Positions 35,061-44,456 are shown, numbered from the stretch's first letter. The stretch: 64,000 bases of DNA from CBDBBY01 sp965203215 (GCA_965203215.1 CBDBBY010000001.1:1612001-1676000), one strand, 5' to 3'. Notes: generated by a model not told the origin, from the sequence alone. Program-made: numbers and translations.

Positions 35061-35214
35061 TTTTTTATCCTTGAACCTGAGATGCGTCGGTGTCTTTAAC
35101 GGTCGTTAAGGTTAAGCATTTTTGCGGCTGGTGTGGACCCGATTCAGCTGCATCCGTGTGTTGGCGACAGGCTTCGGATGCGCTGCGGCACCAGATGCGA
35201 CCAGTGGAGAGAAG

Positions 35215-35291
35215 TGGTACCGCCTCCCCGGCTTGAACGGGGGACCTCTAGATCCACAATCTAGCGCTCTAACCAACTGAGCTAAGGCGGC
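35215..35291 (-). tRNA. tRNA-His (anticodon GTG), alphaproteobacterial type
   Basis: 77 bases including encoded CCA fold into a standard cloverleaf: acceptor GCCGCCT/AGGCGGT, D-arm GCTC/GAGC, anticodon stem CTAGA/TCTAG around TTGTGGA, T-arm CCCCG/CGGGG with TTCAAGC. The base before position 1 is T, not the usual G-1; pair 1:72 is G:U and position 73 is A. This lack of G-1/C73 is the known exception in many Alphaproteobacteria. Confidence 0.97.
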
Positions 35292-35353
35292 ACACGATGT
35301 GCTTACCGGCATTGCGAAAAAATTGCAACATTCGCCGGAGCGGCGTGTCAGAA

Positions 35354-35548
35354 TCAGTGCGGCGATTTGTCAGAACGGTCCGCGCGCCCGGCCTCATTCG
35401 CTTCCTTGAAGTGGCGGATGGCGTGCTCGAATTTGTCGCGGCAGCCCGGATTGCAGAATCCGACGACCTCGCCGCAATACTCCGTCAATGAGTCCGCTTG
35501 AACCGGCTTGCCGGACCAAGGGCAGGTCTCATTGATGCAGTCGGTCAT
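35354..35548 (-). CDS. Small Cys-rich (TRASH/YHS-like) protein
   Basis: About 64 aa. CINETCPWSGKPVQADSLTE and YCGEVVGFCNPGCRDKFEHA contain six Cys arranged like metal-binding YHS/TRASH modules (CPxSGKPV...GFCNxGCRDKF). Close relatives are common next to housekeeping genes in alphaproteobacteria; likely metal binding, function not established. An ATG at 35563 would add five residues. Confidence 0.7.
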   Translation of the reverse strand: MTDCINETCPWSGKPVQADSLTEYCGEVVGFCNPGCRDKFEHAIRHFKEANEAGRADRSDKSPH

Positions 35549-35636
35549 GTTGAGTCCGGACATTCATTTCTCCACGGAATTCGCGACAAGATCCGATGCG
35601 CAGGCAACAACCTTCATTGCTCTGCGGAATTCGCCT

Positions 35637-36092
35637 TCAACGATAAAGTTCTGCCGCGCGCTGTTCAAATGCGGCAACGATCTGTTGATGCGCCTTCAAG
35701 AAAGTCTTGGTGAACACATTTTCTGTCATTCGAGATTTGAACTTGAAATCCACTTTGAATTGAACCTCGCAGCAATCCTTCCGGATGTCCGCGAAACGCC
35801 ACTCCACCTTCAATAACGCAAGCGGATTGAACGGCCTTTCCATGTTTTCAACGACAATGTGCCGTGCAACCGGATCAAGCGTTACCTTGGACTCCGTCCG
35901 AACATGTTTCACCAGAAATGTAATCTTCATCTCCGCGTGCAAGATCTGTTTTCCGTCGATGGCTTCTGCCGCCCGCACCTCCGTACCGGAACACAGCGGA
36001 ACGAACTCCGGATAGGAATCGATGTCGGCCACGAGGTCGTACATCTGCTTCGCGGAGTAAGGCACGGTGCGGGTTTCGGTATGTGTAGTCAT
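35637..36092 (-). CDS. COQ10/RatA-type START-domain protein
   Basis: 151 aa of the polyketide-cyclase/START superfamily. The opening RTVPYSAKQMYDLVADIDSYPEFVPLC (quoted in parts) and the end TKTFLKAHQQIVAAFEQRA fit coenzyme-Q-binding COQ10 and the RatA proteins. In alphaproteobacteria it is regarded as a ubiquinone-chaperone homologue needed for efficient respiration. The RatA toxin label comes from Escherichia coli and need not apply, as no RatB is present. Single gene, promoter within 36093-36388. Confidence 0.88.
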   Translation of the reverse strand: MTTHTETRTVPYSAKQMYDLVADIDSYPEFVPLCSGTEVRAAEAIDGKQILHAEMKITFLVKHVRTESKVTLDPVARHIVVENMERPFNPLALLKVEWRFADIRKDCCEVQFKVDFKFKSRMTENVFTKTFLKAHQQIVAAFEQRAAELYR

Positions 36093-36388
36093 AACTTCTG
36101 GACCATGATCAGTCAGTTGGAACAGATAAGTCTGGCTGATCGGATTTGCAAAGAATCAAACAACCCGAGTGGGCGCGGTGCTCGCCGGAAATGCAACATC
36201 CGCTTCTGTCGCTCGGCTGCTCGGGTCGATGCCATCTCCGACCCTCCCGCGAATCGTCGCAGAAGACTGCCTATCAGGAATAGCCTTGTTTGGCTGAATT
36301 GCTCGCTGGGCACGCGCGACTGACTCGCGAAGGACCAAACGCTTCGATGCAATCTGTCATCTGGCGAACGCCATTCCTCCCGCATTCT
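36093..36388. other. Intergenic stretch without a clear gene
   Basis: Between the COQ10-type gene and mmcB. Frames here have no recognisable domain. It should hold the promoter of the COQ10-type gene. Confidence 0.4.
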
Positions 36389-36865
36389 TCAGCGACGGCC
36401 CGTCATCGGACCTCCGGGCATCCGAAGCCGTTCCGCATTCGCAGCCTCCCGAGCCGCGACGAGCCTGTCCGCCGCGTTGCGGCCGAACTTTACGGCAAGC
36501 TTCTTCCTGCGGGCGGCCGACAGTTTGGACTCGTCGCACATCCTGACGATTTCGGCGTCGTACGAATCCGCAACGATGACGCCCGTCAGGCCGGGGAGAA
36601 GCTCGACGGGGAAATGCGTTCCGACCGCCCAGAAAAAACGATCGCAGAACGGCAAATAGCCCTCCCATTTCGCGTCGGACATGAAATCCGTTCGCGACGA
36701 TTTGCACTCGACGATCCACATTTCGCCCTTCGGCCCGAGCGCGAACACGTCGACCCTCAGCCCTGGCTCGGGCGTGAATTCCTCCAGAGTGCAAAAGTCG
36801 AGTTGCCGCAGATGACGGCAAACGCCTTTGGCCAGCAACTGCCCGGGACTCAATTGAAGAGCCAT
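36389..36865 (-). CDS. mmcB: MmcB-family DNA repair nuclease-fold protein
   Basis: 158 aa. The segment FTPEPGLRVDVFALGPKGEMWIVECKSSRTDF carries the D...ExK signature of the PD-(D/E)XK nuclease fold (given here as the residues Asp in RVDVF and Glu-x-Lys in VECKS). MmcB proteins are alphaproteobacterial and belong to the LexA-controlled damage response. The start MALQLSPGQLLAKGV at 36865 is favoured over an upstream frame that overlaps the divergent gene. Confidence 0.85.
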   Translation of the reverse strand: MALQLSPGQLLAKGVCRHLRQLDFCTLEEFTPEPGLRVDVFALGPKGEMWIVECKSSRTDFMSDAKWEGYLPFCDRFFWAVGTHFPVELLPGLTGVIVADSYDAEIVRMCDESKLSAARRKKLAVKFGRNAADRLVAAREAANAERLRMPGGPMTGRR

Positions 36866-37095
36866 GCCTCCTCCCAACTTGCGCTGCGCGCGGCGCACCA
36901 TTGCAGGCCCGCCATTGCATTGGCGATGGCCGCAACGCTTGCCGTTCTCGCGGACATGTCGAATAAGCTTAATGACAACAGCGACCAAACTCCAGATTCG
37001 GAGCGGATCGGTTTGCCGGTCTGTAATGCAAAGGACAATCCTCGGTCGCATCCGACACGGCAGCGTCGATACACGACGCTTGGAGGGTTTGCTCA
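36866..37095. promoter_or_regulatory. Divergent region mmcB / 5-formyl-THF cyclo-ligase
   Basis: 230 bases that must hold both promoters. In many proteobacteria the 6S RNA gene lies directly upstream of this cyclo-ligase gene. I can see GC-rich complementary segments but not a convincing 6S bubble, so I do not call it. Confidence 0.35.
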
Positions 37096-37680
37096 TTGGC
37101 AAACGACGAACTGACGAAAGCAAAAAAGAATGCCCGGTCCGCGGCGACGCGCCTAAGGTCTGAAGCGTTCAGCCAAGCCGCGGCCTCGACCGCAGCGAAT
37201 ATGCTGGCGAACCACCTTGAAACTTTCCCTGAAGTTTGGCCGATAGCAGGATATCTTCCGATCAGGACGGAGATCGACCCCCGGCCCGCGATGGAGTTCC
37301 TGCATCGCGCCGGCCGGTCGATTTGCGTTCCCGTCGTTGAAACATCAGATCAACCCTTGAGGTTCAGGGAATGGACCCCTTGTTCCAATCTTGTGAAAGC
37401 TGCATACGGTGTCGCCGTTCCCGAAAAGGGGCTTTGGATCAACCCTTGCGTCATAGTCGTCCCGCTGTTGGCCTATGACCGGAATGGCCGCAGGCTCGGT
37501 TACGGCGGTGGCTACTATGATCGCACTATCGCCGCATGCCGCGCCAGCCGTTCTGCGGTTGCCGTGGGCTTCGCGTTTTCCGGTCAGGAACTTGAGCGCG
37601 TTCCTGCGGACGACTTCGACCAAATGCTTGACGCTGTCGCCACTGAATGCGGCATCGTCCAATTCCGACAACCGAGATAG
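37096..37680 (+). CDS. 5-formyltetrahydrofolate cyclo-ligase
   Basis: 194 aa. It uses ATP to turn 5-formyl-THF into 5,10-methenyl-THF. ALPIRTEIDPRPAMEFLH-like substrate region (YLPIRTEIDP), VPLLAYDRNGRRLGYGGGYYDR with the conserved GYGGGYYDR nucleotide/substrate motif, and VAVGFAFSGQELERVPADDF fit the family. The start codon is TTG at 37096, preceded by GGAGG about ten bases upstream. A 15-base gap leads to the YmdB-type gene, so co-transcription is likely. Confidence 0.92.
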   Translation: MANDELTKAKKNARSAATRLRSEAFSQAAASTAANMLANHLETFPEVWPIAGYLPIRTEIDPRPAMEFLHRAGRSICVPVVETSDQPLRFREWTPCSNLVKAAYGVAVPEKGLWINPCVIVVPLLAYDRNGRRLGYGGGYYDRTIAACRASRSAVAVGFAFSGQELERVPADDFDQMLDAVATECGIVQFRQPR

Positions 37681-37695
37681 ACCGAAACTCTGACG

Positions 37696-38508
37696 ATGAA
37701 AATTTTGTTTTTAGGCGATGTGGTGGGACGAAGCGGCCGAAGCGCGATTTCGGATCGCCTCCGCGACCTCCGCGACTCATGGAAAGTGGATTTCGTTGTT
37801 GCCAACTGCGAAAACGCCACTCAAGGCAACGGCCTTACGCCGGCCCACGCCAGAACGCTGTTGGCTGCCGGCATCGATTGCATCACGCTCGGCGACCACG
37901 CGTTCGATCAACGCGAAATGCTTCCCTTCGTCGACAAAGAGCCGCGCATCGTCGCACCATTGAACTGGTCAAGACACCCGCCGGGCAAAGGCGCCTGCGT
38001 CTTTGAAGCCGGCAGCGGACGCCGGGTTCTGGTCGTATCGGCGCTAGGCAGAACCTTCATGAAACAGGCTTTCGAAGACCCTTTCCATGCAGTCAAGCAC
38101 GAGCTGGCGAAGCATCCTCTGGGTGTTTCGGTGAACGCGTCGATTGTCGACATCCACGCTGAAGCAACCTCCGAAAAGTGCGCGATGGGCTTCTGGTGCG
38201 ACGGGCACGCGACGCTTGTGGCGGGAACGCACACTCACATCCCCACCTCCGATGCGCGGATATTGCCGGGCGGCACGGCTTACATATCCGATGCCGGCAT
38301 GTGCGGCGATTACGAATCTGTAATCGGGATGAAAAAAGAGGAGCCGATGAAACGGTTCACGACCGGCTTGGGCAGGTCAAAACTGGAGCCCTCCGCAGGC
38401 GCAGCTACGATTTGCGGGATATTGGTCGAGACCGATGCCGCAACCGGCAAGGCGATTCGGGTTGCGCCGGTCCGAATCGGAGGATCGCTGAGCCAAGCGG
38501 AACCTTGA
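37696..38508 (+). CDS. YmdB-family (TIGR00282) metallophosphoesterase
   Basis: 270 aa. Metal ligands are visible in GDVVGRSGR, ANCENATQGNG, LGDHAFDQRE and AGTHTHIPTSDARIL. The family hydrolyses 2',3'- or 3',5'-cyclic nucleotides with two iron ions and influences gene expression and biofilm in Bacillus. In alphaproteobacteria it commonly follows the cyclo-ligase gene, as here. Full length. Confidence 0.92.
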   Translation: MKILFLGDVVGRSGRSAISDRLRDLRDSWKVDFVVANCENATQGNGLTPAHARTLLAAGIDCITLGDHAFDQREMLPFVDKEPRIVAPLNWSRHPPGKGACVFEAGSGRRVLVVSALGRTFMKQAFEDPFHAVKHELAKHPLGVSVNASIVDIHAEATSEKCAMGFWCDGHATLVAGTHTHIPTSDARILPGGTAYISDAGMCGDYESVIGMKKEEPMKRFTTGLGRSKLEPSAGAATICGILVETDAATGKAIRVAPVRIGGSLSQAEP

Positions 38509-38592
38509 GTCCTGCGGCGCAACTCTCCCGCATACGGCGCTGATTTGCATGACGCATTGTTATGAATTCGGCGGACAGGAAGGAAACGCGAT

Positions 38593-39279
38593 TTGCGAGC
38601 ACCGCTCTCGGTCATCATCCCGACGTTGAATTCGACCGCGGTGCTCGGCCCGACAGCGGCGTCGCTGATGGAAGGTGTCGACGCGGGCATCGTGAGGGAA
38701 CTTGTGATCAGCGACGGCGGTTCGTCCGATTCAATCGCCCGGATTGCCGAAGAACTGGGCGCGATTTTTGTCGAAGGCCGCCGCGGACGGGGCATCCAGC
38801 TCGCAGCAGGAGCACGCGCGGCGAGCGGCAAATGGATGCTGTTCATTCATGCCGACACGCAGGTCTGCGCAGGTTGGAGTTCCGTCGTAAACTCCCACAT
38901 GTCTTCGCGGCCAGAAATTGCGGGATATTTCAGGCTTCGATTCCGGTCCGCCGGCGTCGCGCCTCGCTTCGTCGCCGCATGGGCGAATTTTCGCTCGAAA
39001 CGGCTTGGCCTTCCGTACGGCGACCAAGGTTTGCTGATTTCGAGAGATCATTACGACCGAATCGGCGGGTATTCGGACATTCCGCTCATGGAGGACGTCG
39101 AGATCGTGCGAAGGCTTGAAGGGCGAATGCGGATGCTGGATTGCGACGCATTGACCAGCGCATCCAGATACTTGGAGGAAGGGTGGTTTCGAAGGGGTTC
39201 GAGGAACTTGTCGACTCTGGCAAAATACTTGCTGGGCGCGTCTCCCGAGTCGCTGGTCAAAGGCTACGAGCGCAGCTGA
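38593..39279 (+). CDS. Glycosyltransferase family 2 (TIGR04283-like)
   Basis: 228 aa, GT-A fold: LSVIIPTLNS at the N-terminus, ELVISDGGSSDSI (nucleotide-sugar binding), KWMLFIHADTQVC (DxD-type metal site, HADT) and the acceptor-side LPYGDQGLLISRDHYDRIGG then MEDVEIVRRL. The RGRGIQLAAGA stretch is the mark of the TIGR04283 group, which includes a glycosyltransferase in arsenosugar clusters, but no arsenic genes are seen here. The start is TTG at 38593; an alternative cannot be excluded. Confidence 0.85.
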   Translation: MRAPLSVIIPTLNSTAVLGPTAASLMEGVDAGIVRELVISDGGSSDSIARIAEELGAIFVEGRRGRGIQLAAGARAASGKWMLFIHADTQVCAGWSSVVNSHMSSRPEIAGYFRLRFRSAGVAPRFVAAWANFRSKRLGLPYGDQGLLISRDHYDRIGGYSDIPLMEDVEIVRRLEGRMRMLDCDALTSASRYLEEGWFRRGSRNLSTLAKYLLGASPESLVKGYERS

Positions 39280-39290
39280 ATCCGTCTGCG

Positions 39291-41054
39291 CTACATCATC
39301 TGCAGCTTGTACAGCGAACTGTATATTCCGTTCAACTCCATTAGATCGTCGTGGGTTCCCTGCTCCGCAACCTCGCCCTTGTGCAGGACGATAATCGAGT
39401 CCGCGTTGCGAATCGTCGCCAGCCTGTGCGCTACAATAATTGTCGTCCGATCCTTGTAATGCTCCGCAAGATTTTCGTGGATTCTTCTTTCCGTCCTTGC
39501 ATCCAGCGCCGAGGTCGATTCATCCAGAAGCAGGATGCGCGTTCCCCTCAGCAACGCCCTTGCAAGTGCGACGCGCTGCCGCTGACCTCCTGATAGACTG
39601 CTGCCCCTCGGTCCGCAGCGCGAATCCAATCCTTCCTTGAGATTTTCAGCCATCTGATCGACGAGCGCCGCGCTTGTCGCGCGGTCGAATTCCTCCTGGC
39701 CAGCCTCCGGATTGCCCAGCATGACATTCTCTCTGACGGTGAGATCGAATATCCCCGGCTCTTGAGGCACGACTCCGAACAGCCCTCTCAGCTCTTCGAC
39801 GGCGAACGTTCTGATGTCCTTGCCTGCAATCAAGATATTGCCTGATTTGACTTCGAAAATGCGGGTCAGCAAATTGATCAAAGTTGACTTTCCTGCCCCG
39901 GAAAACCCGACAAGCGCCGTTGTCTTGCGCGGGCTCAATTCGGCCGAGAATTTCGACAGCACCGGCACATGATCTCCGAAATCGAAATCCACGCGGTCGA
40001 ATTTCAGAACTGCTTCGCCTGCATCGGGATTGACCATCATCTCTTTCGACGGACTCACGATCATCGGTTTCATGTCGAAGACAGCGCGCACGCGTCCCAT
40101 GGGCACTTTCACGCGCGCCCATGCGGTCGTCACGTGACCCAATCTCTTCAGCGGATCGAAAATCAGAACCACCGCCGTGAAGAAGCTCATGAATTGGCCG
40201 ATGGTTTTATCGCCGTCGATAACTTCGTTTCCGGCGATATATAGCATGCCGAAAAACCCGATGCCTGCAGCAATGTCCACCATGGCCGGCGTTCCGGCTT
40301 GGCCGACCTCGGTTCTCACGACCGCTTTTTGATTCTTGACGCAAGTTTCCCGCACCTTGCCGAACTGATCGCGCTCCAATCCGAACAGCTTGATCACGAG
40401 CACTCCATGGAAAACCTCGTCGAGCAGCGACATTATGTCGGTGGCAGTCAGCTTCGCGACTCTTGCGGCTCTTCCAGTCAGCACCTGCATCGTCCGGACG
40501 GGGGTAAAAAGGAGCGGTATCCCTGCGATAGCAATCAATGTCCAAAACCAGTCGATCCTTATTGTGACGAACAAAAGCGAAGCGAGCGCGATGGAGTCCC
40601 TGATCGCAGGCGCGAGCAACGCGGACCAGACGGTCTTGACTTCCTCCGAGTCCACGAGGATCCGTTCCAGCAAGCCGCCCGGCTCGTGCTCCGAAAAAAA
40701 TGAATAATCCAGCTGCAGAACCTGCCGCATCAGATCCATGCGAAGATTCAACTTGACCCACTCCCCTACCCGCGCGGTTATCCAGCGTTGGATAAAGCCG
40801 GCAATGCCGCGAATCGTGAATACCGCGAATACGCCAAGTCCAAGCCATACGAGCGCGCTTCGATCACTCTCGAGGAAAACGGTATCGAACATCGGCCCGA
40901 TCAGGTAGCTCAGAACGCCAAGCATGCTGCCTTGGATCGCCATGAATACCAAAGCCGCGCCGATCCAATGGGAATGGCGGCGCACGTAGCTGCTCCAGAA
41001 CCATCTCAGCAATGCACTGGTGCTGTAGGTCGCAGAAGTGAAGTCCAAACTCAA
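39291..41054 (-). CDS. MsbA/LmrA-type ABC exporter (fused permease-ATPase)
   Basis: 587 aa. The N-terminal half has six membrane helices (for example HWIGAALVFMAIQGSMLGVL). The C-terminal ATPase has Walker A GFSGAGKST, Q-loop VPQEPGIFD, signature SLSGGQRQRVALARA, Walker B ILLLDESTSALD and H-loop VAHRL. Such proteins flip lipid A-core or other lipids, or export drugs; sequence alone does not fix the cargo. It converges on the glycosyltransferase gene with only 11 bases between stops. Confidence 0.92.
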   Translation of the reverse strand: MSLDFTSATYSTSALLRWFWSSYVRRHSHWIGAALVFMAIQGSMLGVLSYLIGPMFDTVFLESDRSALVWLGLGVFAVFTIRGIAGFIQRWITARVGEWVKLNLRMDLMRQVLQLDYSFFSEHEPGGLLERILVDSEEVKTVWSALLAPAIRDSIALASLLFVTIRIDWFWTLIAIAGIPLLFTPVRTMQVLTGRAARVAKLTATDIMSLLDEVFHGVLVIKLFGLERDQFGKVRETCVKNQKAVVRTEVGQAGTPAMVDIAAGIGFFGMLYIAGNEVIDGDKTIGQFMSFFTAVVLIFDPLKRLGHVTTAWARVKVPMGRVRAVFDMKPMIVSPSKEMMVNPDAGEAVLKFDRVDFDFGDHVPVLSKFSAELSPRKTTALVGFSGAGKSTLINLLTRIFEVKSGNILIAGKDIRTFAVEELRGLFGVVPQEPGIFDLTVRENVMLGNPEAGQEEFDRATSAALVDQMAENLKEGLDSRCGPRGSSLSGGQRQRVALARALLRGTRILLLDESTSALDARTERRIHENLAEHYKDRTTIIVAHRLATIRNADSIIVLHKGEVAEQGTHDDLMELNGIYSSLYKLQMM

Positions 41055-41849
41055 TTCATTACCCTAGCACTTTTCGGCATGATCTGCTCGGCGGGAAGTC
41101 AGTTGAAATGCCGCCTTTTTGTGTCGACAACTTTTAAGATTTCGGCGGTTGGTCATGCATTCTGTTTATGCCGTGTTGTCTTACGGCCTTGCCCAATGTT
41201 CAACCGCTGCGGCGGCGCACCGTATAGCCTTGTCGTTCAGCTTGGCAAGCAGATGCAATGTGTTTCCGCAGTTTGCGGTTGAATCTGCGACTTGGAGGTC
41301 AGTTGTCGGAGGTTGGATAGGTTCTATTCCCACCGATCTTGGAAACCACCGGACAGCCGACAGTCGGACCAGTCACCCGACTGGGTAGACCAACCTCGAC
41401 GATCACGCGACCGGATTTAGCGTCGCATTCCTCGGGCAGGCTCTGAAGAGTTGAAATCGCTGGGAGCGAAGGCATTGAATCCACATTGATGGGTGGTGAA
41501 CAGATTTTGCCTTCGACCAATTGAAATATCCGCAGCATCATCGGAAATCACACTCATGAACACGCGCTCCGACGCATGGCGCCCGTCGTCCGCAAGCTTC
41601 GACACCCGGTCCGAAAAACTACCACGCCGAACATTCGCGTAGCCGATTGCAACCTTCCGACACAGAACTCGGCATTACCCGGCAGGCACGAAGCCGCCTC
41701 AACCGATACGAGTTGACATTGTTCCGCAACCTAAACATTCCCTTGACAATCTATAAATTTCGCAAGACAAATGTCCGTCGAATCATCCAATGTACATCGA
41801 CCTTCCATCTCTATTTAATCGTCACTAATCTCATCAGTTAGGTTCAAAA
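41055..41849. other. Unassigned 0.8-kb stretch before the ImmA/IrrE gene
   Basis: Contains the promoter of the exporter on its left. Short frames at 41299-41541 and 41417-41605 show no family. From about 41700 rightwards the composition becomes clearly AT-rich, with TTGACA at 41752, and this part probably belongs to the transferred ImmA/DUF4411 module. Confidence 0.45.
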
Positions 41850-42989
41850 ATGCCCGTTGAACGCATGCCTATAACACCGACTGTATTAAAATGGGCAAGG
41901 GAACGCGACGGAATTTCTCTCGAATCAATACAAAGATATTTTCCCAAAATTAACCAGTGGGAACAAGGGCTGGCGCAACCTACATACAAACAACTCGAAC
42001 GTCTTGCAAGAAAATACAAATACCCCGTAGCAATCTTTTTCTTCCCTGAGCCGCCGCAACTTTCGAGTCTCAAACACTCCTTTAGAACATTGCAAAACGA
42101 ACAATTCGATGAAATCCCAAGCGCCATACATTTTATGCTTCGCAAAGCCAAGGTATTGCAAGAAAATTTAATTGAACTGAACGTTGATCGAAACAGCAAC
42201 TTTCATTCGCTTTTTCTGAACATGCAATTTCACGTTGATGACGATATACCATCAATGGCGCGTCGAGTTCGTGATTACTTTGGAGTAACCATTTCGCAAC
42301 AGCAATCTTGGAATGATCAATCGACAGCCTTCAACAAGTGGCGCAACGTATTTGAGGAGCAGGGTATTGGTGTATTTAAAGACGCATTTAAGCATGAAGA
42401 CTTTTCAGCGTTTTGTCTATACCACAAACATTTTCCGGTGATATACCTAAACAACTCGGTTGCTACTCGCAATATTTTTTCCTTATTTCACGAGCTTTCA
42501 CACTTGCTCTTCCAAACGAGTGGAATAGAATATCGCCAAAACTTCGTTTATCCGGCCCCAGCAGAAGGCTCAAACAGGATTGAAGTTTTGTGCAACAAGT
42601 TTGCAGCAGAATTTTTACTTCCCAATGAGCACCTCGACAGTGAATTGCGAGACGCTACGCCCGACGAAAGTGGAGCTTCAGCAATTGCGAGCCGTTACAA
42701 TGTTTCCAGAGAGCTGGTATTTCGTCGCTTTCTTGATCGGCGGCTAGTAAACTTTAATCAATATAGGGAAGCCGCCAATCGATGGAAAAGTCAGACACGA
42801 ACACGTCACGGCGGTGGAGATTATTACAATACGACAATCACATATCTTGGATTACACTACATTGATCTGGTATTTTCAAAGTATTACGATGATGAAATCA
42901 CGGATGACGAGGCAATTGATTATTTGGGAATTAAAGGTACGAGTTTTGCGAAACTTGAAAGGAAGTTTCATGAAAGAAAAGTGAAGTGA
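41850..42989 (+). CDS. XRE/ImmA-IrrE regulator-metallopeptidase
   Basis: 379 aa. An N-terminal helix-turn-helix of the WEQG type (ISLESIQRYFPKINQWEQGL, QPTYKQLERLARKY) is followed by an ImmA/IrrE peptidase domain with zinc motif NIFSLFHELSHLLFQ (HELSH at residues 214-218) and CNKFAAEFLLPNEHL supplying the third ligand. The C-terminal YNTTITYLGLHYIDLVFS region is typical when paired with a PIN/DUF4411 toxin. Such proteins probably act as the regulator or antitoxin. Two bases separate it from the DUF4411 gene. Strongly AT-rich compared with core genes, so recently acquired. Confidence 0.88.
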   Translation: MPVERMPITPTVLKWARERDGISLESIQRYFPKINQWEQGLAQPTYKQLERLARKYKYPVAIFFFPEPPQLSSLKHSFRTLQNEQFDEIPSAIHFMLRKAKVLQENLIELNVDRNSNFHSLFLNMQFHVDDDIPSMARRVRDYFGVTISQQQSWNDQSTAFNKWRNVFEEQGIGVFKDAFKHEDFSAFCLYHKHFPVIYLNNSVATRNIFSLFHELSHLLFQTSGIEYRQNFVYPAPAEGSNRIEVLCNKFAAEFLLPNEHLDSELRDATPDESGASAIASRYNVSRELVFRRFLDRRLVNFNQYREAANRWKSQTRTRHGGGDYYNTTITYLGLHYIDLVFSKYYDDEITDDEAIDYLGIKGTSFAKLERKFHERKVK

Positions 42990-42990
42990 T

Positions 42991-43455
42991 ATGTATGTGT
43001 TTGATACCTCGCCACTTTCGGTAATGTTAAAACATTATTATCAAAGCAGGTTTCCCAGCCTGTGGGATAATTTTGAGCGACTGATAAATCTCGGAGAAGT
43101 GATTTCGGTTTCCGAAGTATTTTATGAGCTAAAAAAAGGTCCGCTTTCCGGAAATCAATGGGTTAATGCTAATAAATTTATGTTTACGATTGCTACTGAA
43201 AATGAGGCGCATTTTGTCCGAAACATATTTGCTACAGAGCAATTTATGGGTCAATGGAAGGAGAAGAATATTGAAGGGGGGAATCCGTTCGCGGATCCAT
43301 TTGTAGTTGCTAAAGCCGCCGTGAATGACGGAATTGTAGTTACGCTCGAAATTAAGAAACCAAACTCGGCCAGCATTCCTAACATTTGTGAACACTTTGG
43401 AGATCCATGTATAAATTTGGAGGGATTCATGAATCGTGTTTGTTGGACATTTTGA
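42991..43455 (+). CDS. DUF4411 protein, PIN-like nuclease toxin candidate
   Basis: 154 aa. MYVFDTSPLSVMLKHYY starts with the PIN-type Asp (DTSPL). VSEVFYELKKG supplies the Glu, and NPFADPFVVAKAAVNDGIVV the later acidic residue. The fold and the partnership with ImmA/IrrE regulators make it a likely RNase toxin of a toxin-antitoxin pair, though I know of no firmly proven activity for DUF4411. It is coupled to the upstream gene by a two-base gap. Confidence 0.85.
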   Translation: MYVFDTSPLSVMLKHYYQSRFPSLWDNFERLINLGEVISVSEVFYELKKGPLSGNQWVNANKFMFTIATENEAHFVRNIFATEQFMGQWKEKNIEGGNPFADPFVVAKAAVNDGIVVTLEIKKPNSASIPNICEHFGDPCINLEGFMNRVCWTF

Positions 43456-43699
43456 ACGTCTTCACAACACTTTATCCGGAAGCAGATGAACATAGATCTC
43501 TGAAAAAAAGTACGTTGGTCTCGCATAATATATGGTGATGGGTTCGATGACTGACCGGCAGATAGCCTGGTGACATGATCTTATCAGAGCTCGACCTAGA
43601 GTTCAGTGACCTCGCCGAGATTTGGTATCTTTTGTCATCAATCAACCTAACACAGACGCCAAGCACGCTCTGGAACGAGACCACCAAGACGCAATATAT

Positions 43700-44036
43700 A
43701 CGCCCTCGGGATCGAGCTGAAAGCGATTTGACGAATGAAAAATGGGGGTTGGTCGAACTGTTCCTACCGCCGCCGGCCAAGAGGGGCGCCCCGCACGATC
43801 GATTTTAGGACGGCGGTCAACGCGATCAAGCACATGCTCGACACCGAGTGCCAGTGGCGGACATTTCCCCTTTGTTTTCTGACCTTTACGACGGTTCGAA
43901 ACTATTTTACACGGGGCGCAACGACGGGGGATACGACCGGATGATGGACAGGCTTCGCGTCTTCGGACGCGAACTGGCGGGGTGCTCCGAGACTCAGATC
44001 GCGGCGGCGATCAATATCCAGTCGGAATGTCAATAA
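43700..44036 (+). pseudogene. IS5-family transposase remnant (N-terminus)
   Basis: ESDLTNEKWGLVELFLPPPA, then TAVNAIKHMLDTECQWRTFP and RMMDRLRVFGRELAGCSETQ, ending at a stop after INIQSECQ. These blocks are the start of an IS5-type transposase but fall in alternating frames (two shifts, near 43800 and 43900). It lacks the catalytic core. It complements in extent the C-terminal remnants at 23.8 and 31.2 kb. Confidence 0.72.
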
Positions 44037-44456
44037 GCATCTAATCATGTCCCCTTTTAGGTGTCTAACAGTGCCCCATCGAGGAGTAGTTTTTTGGAGG
44101 GCAGGAGCAAGCTTTCGGATGAGGCCGAAGCGTGAAGGTTGTTTCGACGTCATGCCGTGGTCGCGAACAACGACCGGACGCGAAAATTAGGGCGACGGAG
44201 TGACCGGCGTAACGCGGCAGACCGCTTAACCTCGCAGACCTCGCAACGATCTTTGATGGAAGCGGGTCATCTGCGGAAATGGCGGTCGGGATCCGCGCGC
44301 GGAACTCGTATGGTTGCTTCGGGGTATGCCTTCCTTCCGTCATTGGCCTCTTCCTTTGAATGTCCGGCCCATCTTTTTGGTCTTTTGCTCTCCGAAAATC
44401 CCTTGCGTTTTGCGCGCGGAAGGGCTTCACGGAAATTGGCAGCACTGGAGGGCAAG
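44037..44456. other. IS-derived spacer
   Basis: Between two IS5-type remnants. No gene recognised. The open frame continuous with the next entry is not conserved-looking in this part. Confidence 0.4.

Noticed and set aside
35112..35312. 66-codon minus-strand frame over the tRNA
   Set aside because: It overlaps the whole tRNA-His gene, which has a perfect cloverleaf.
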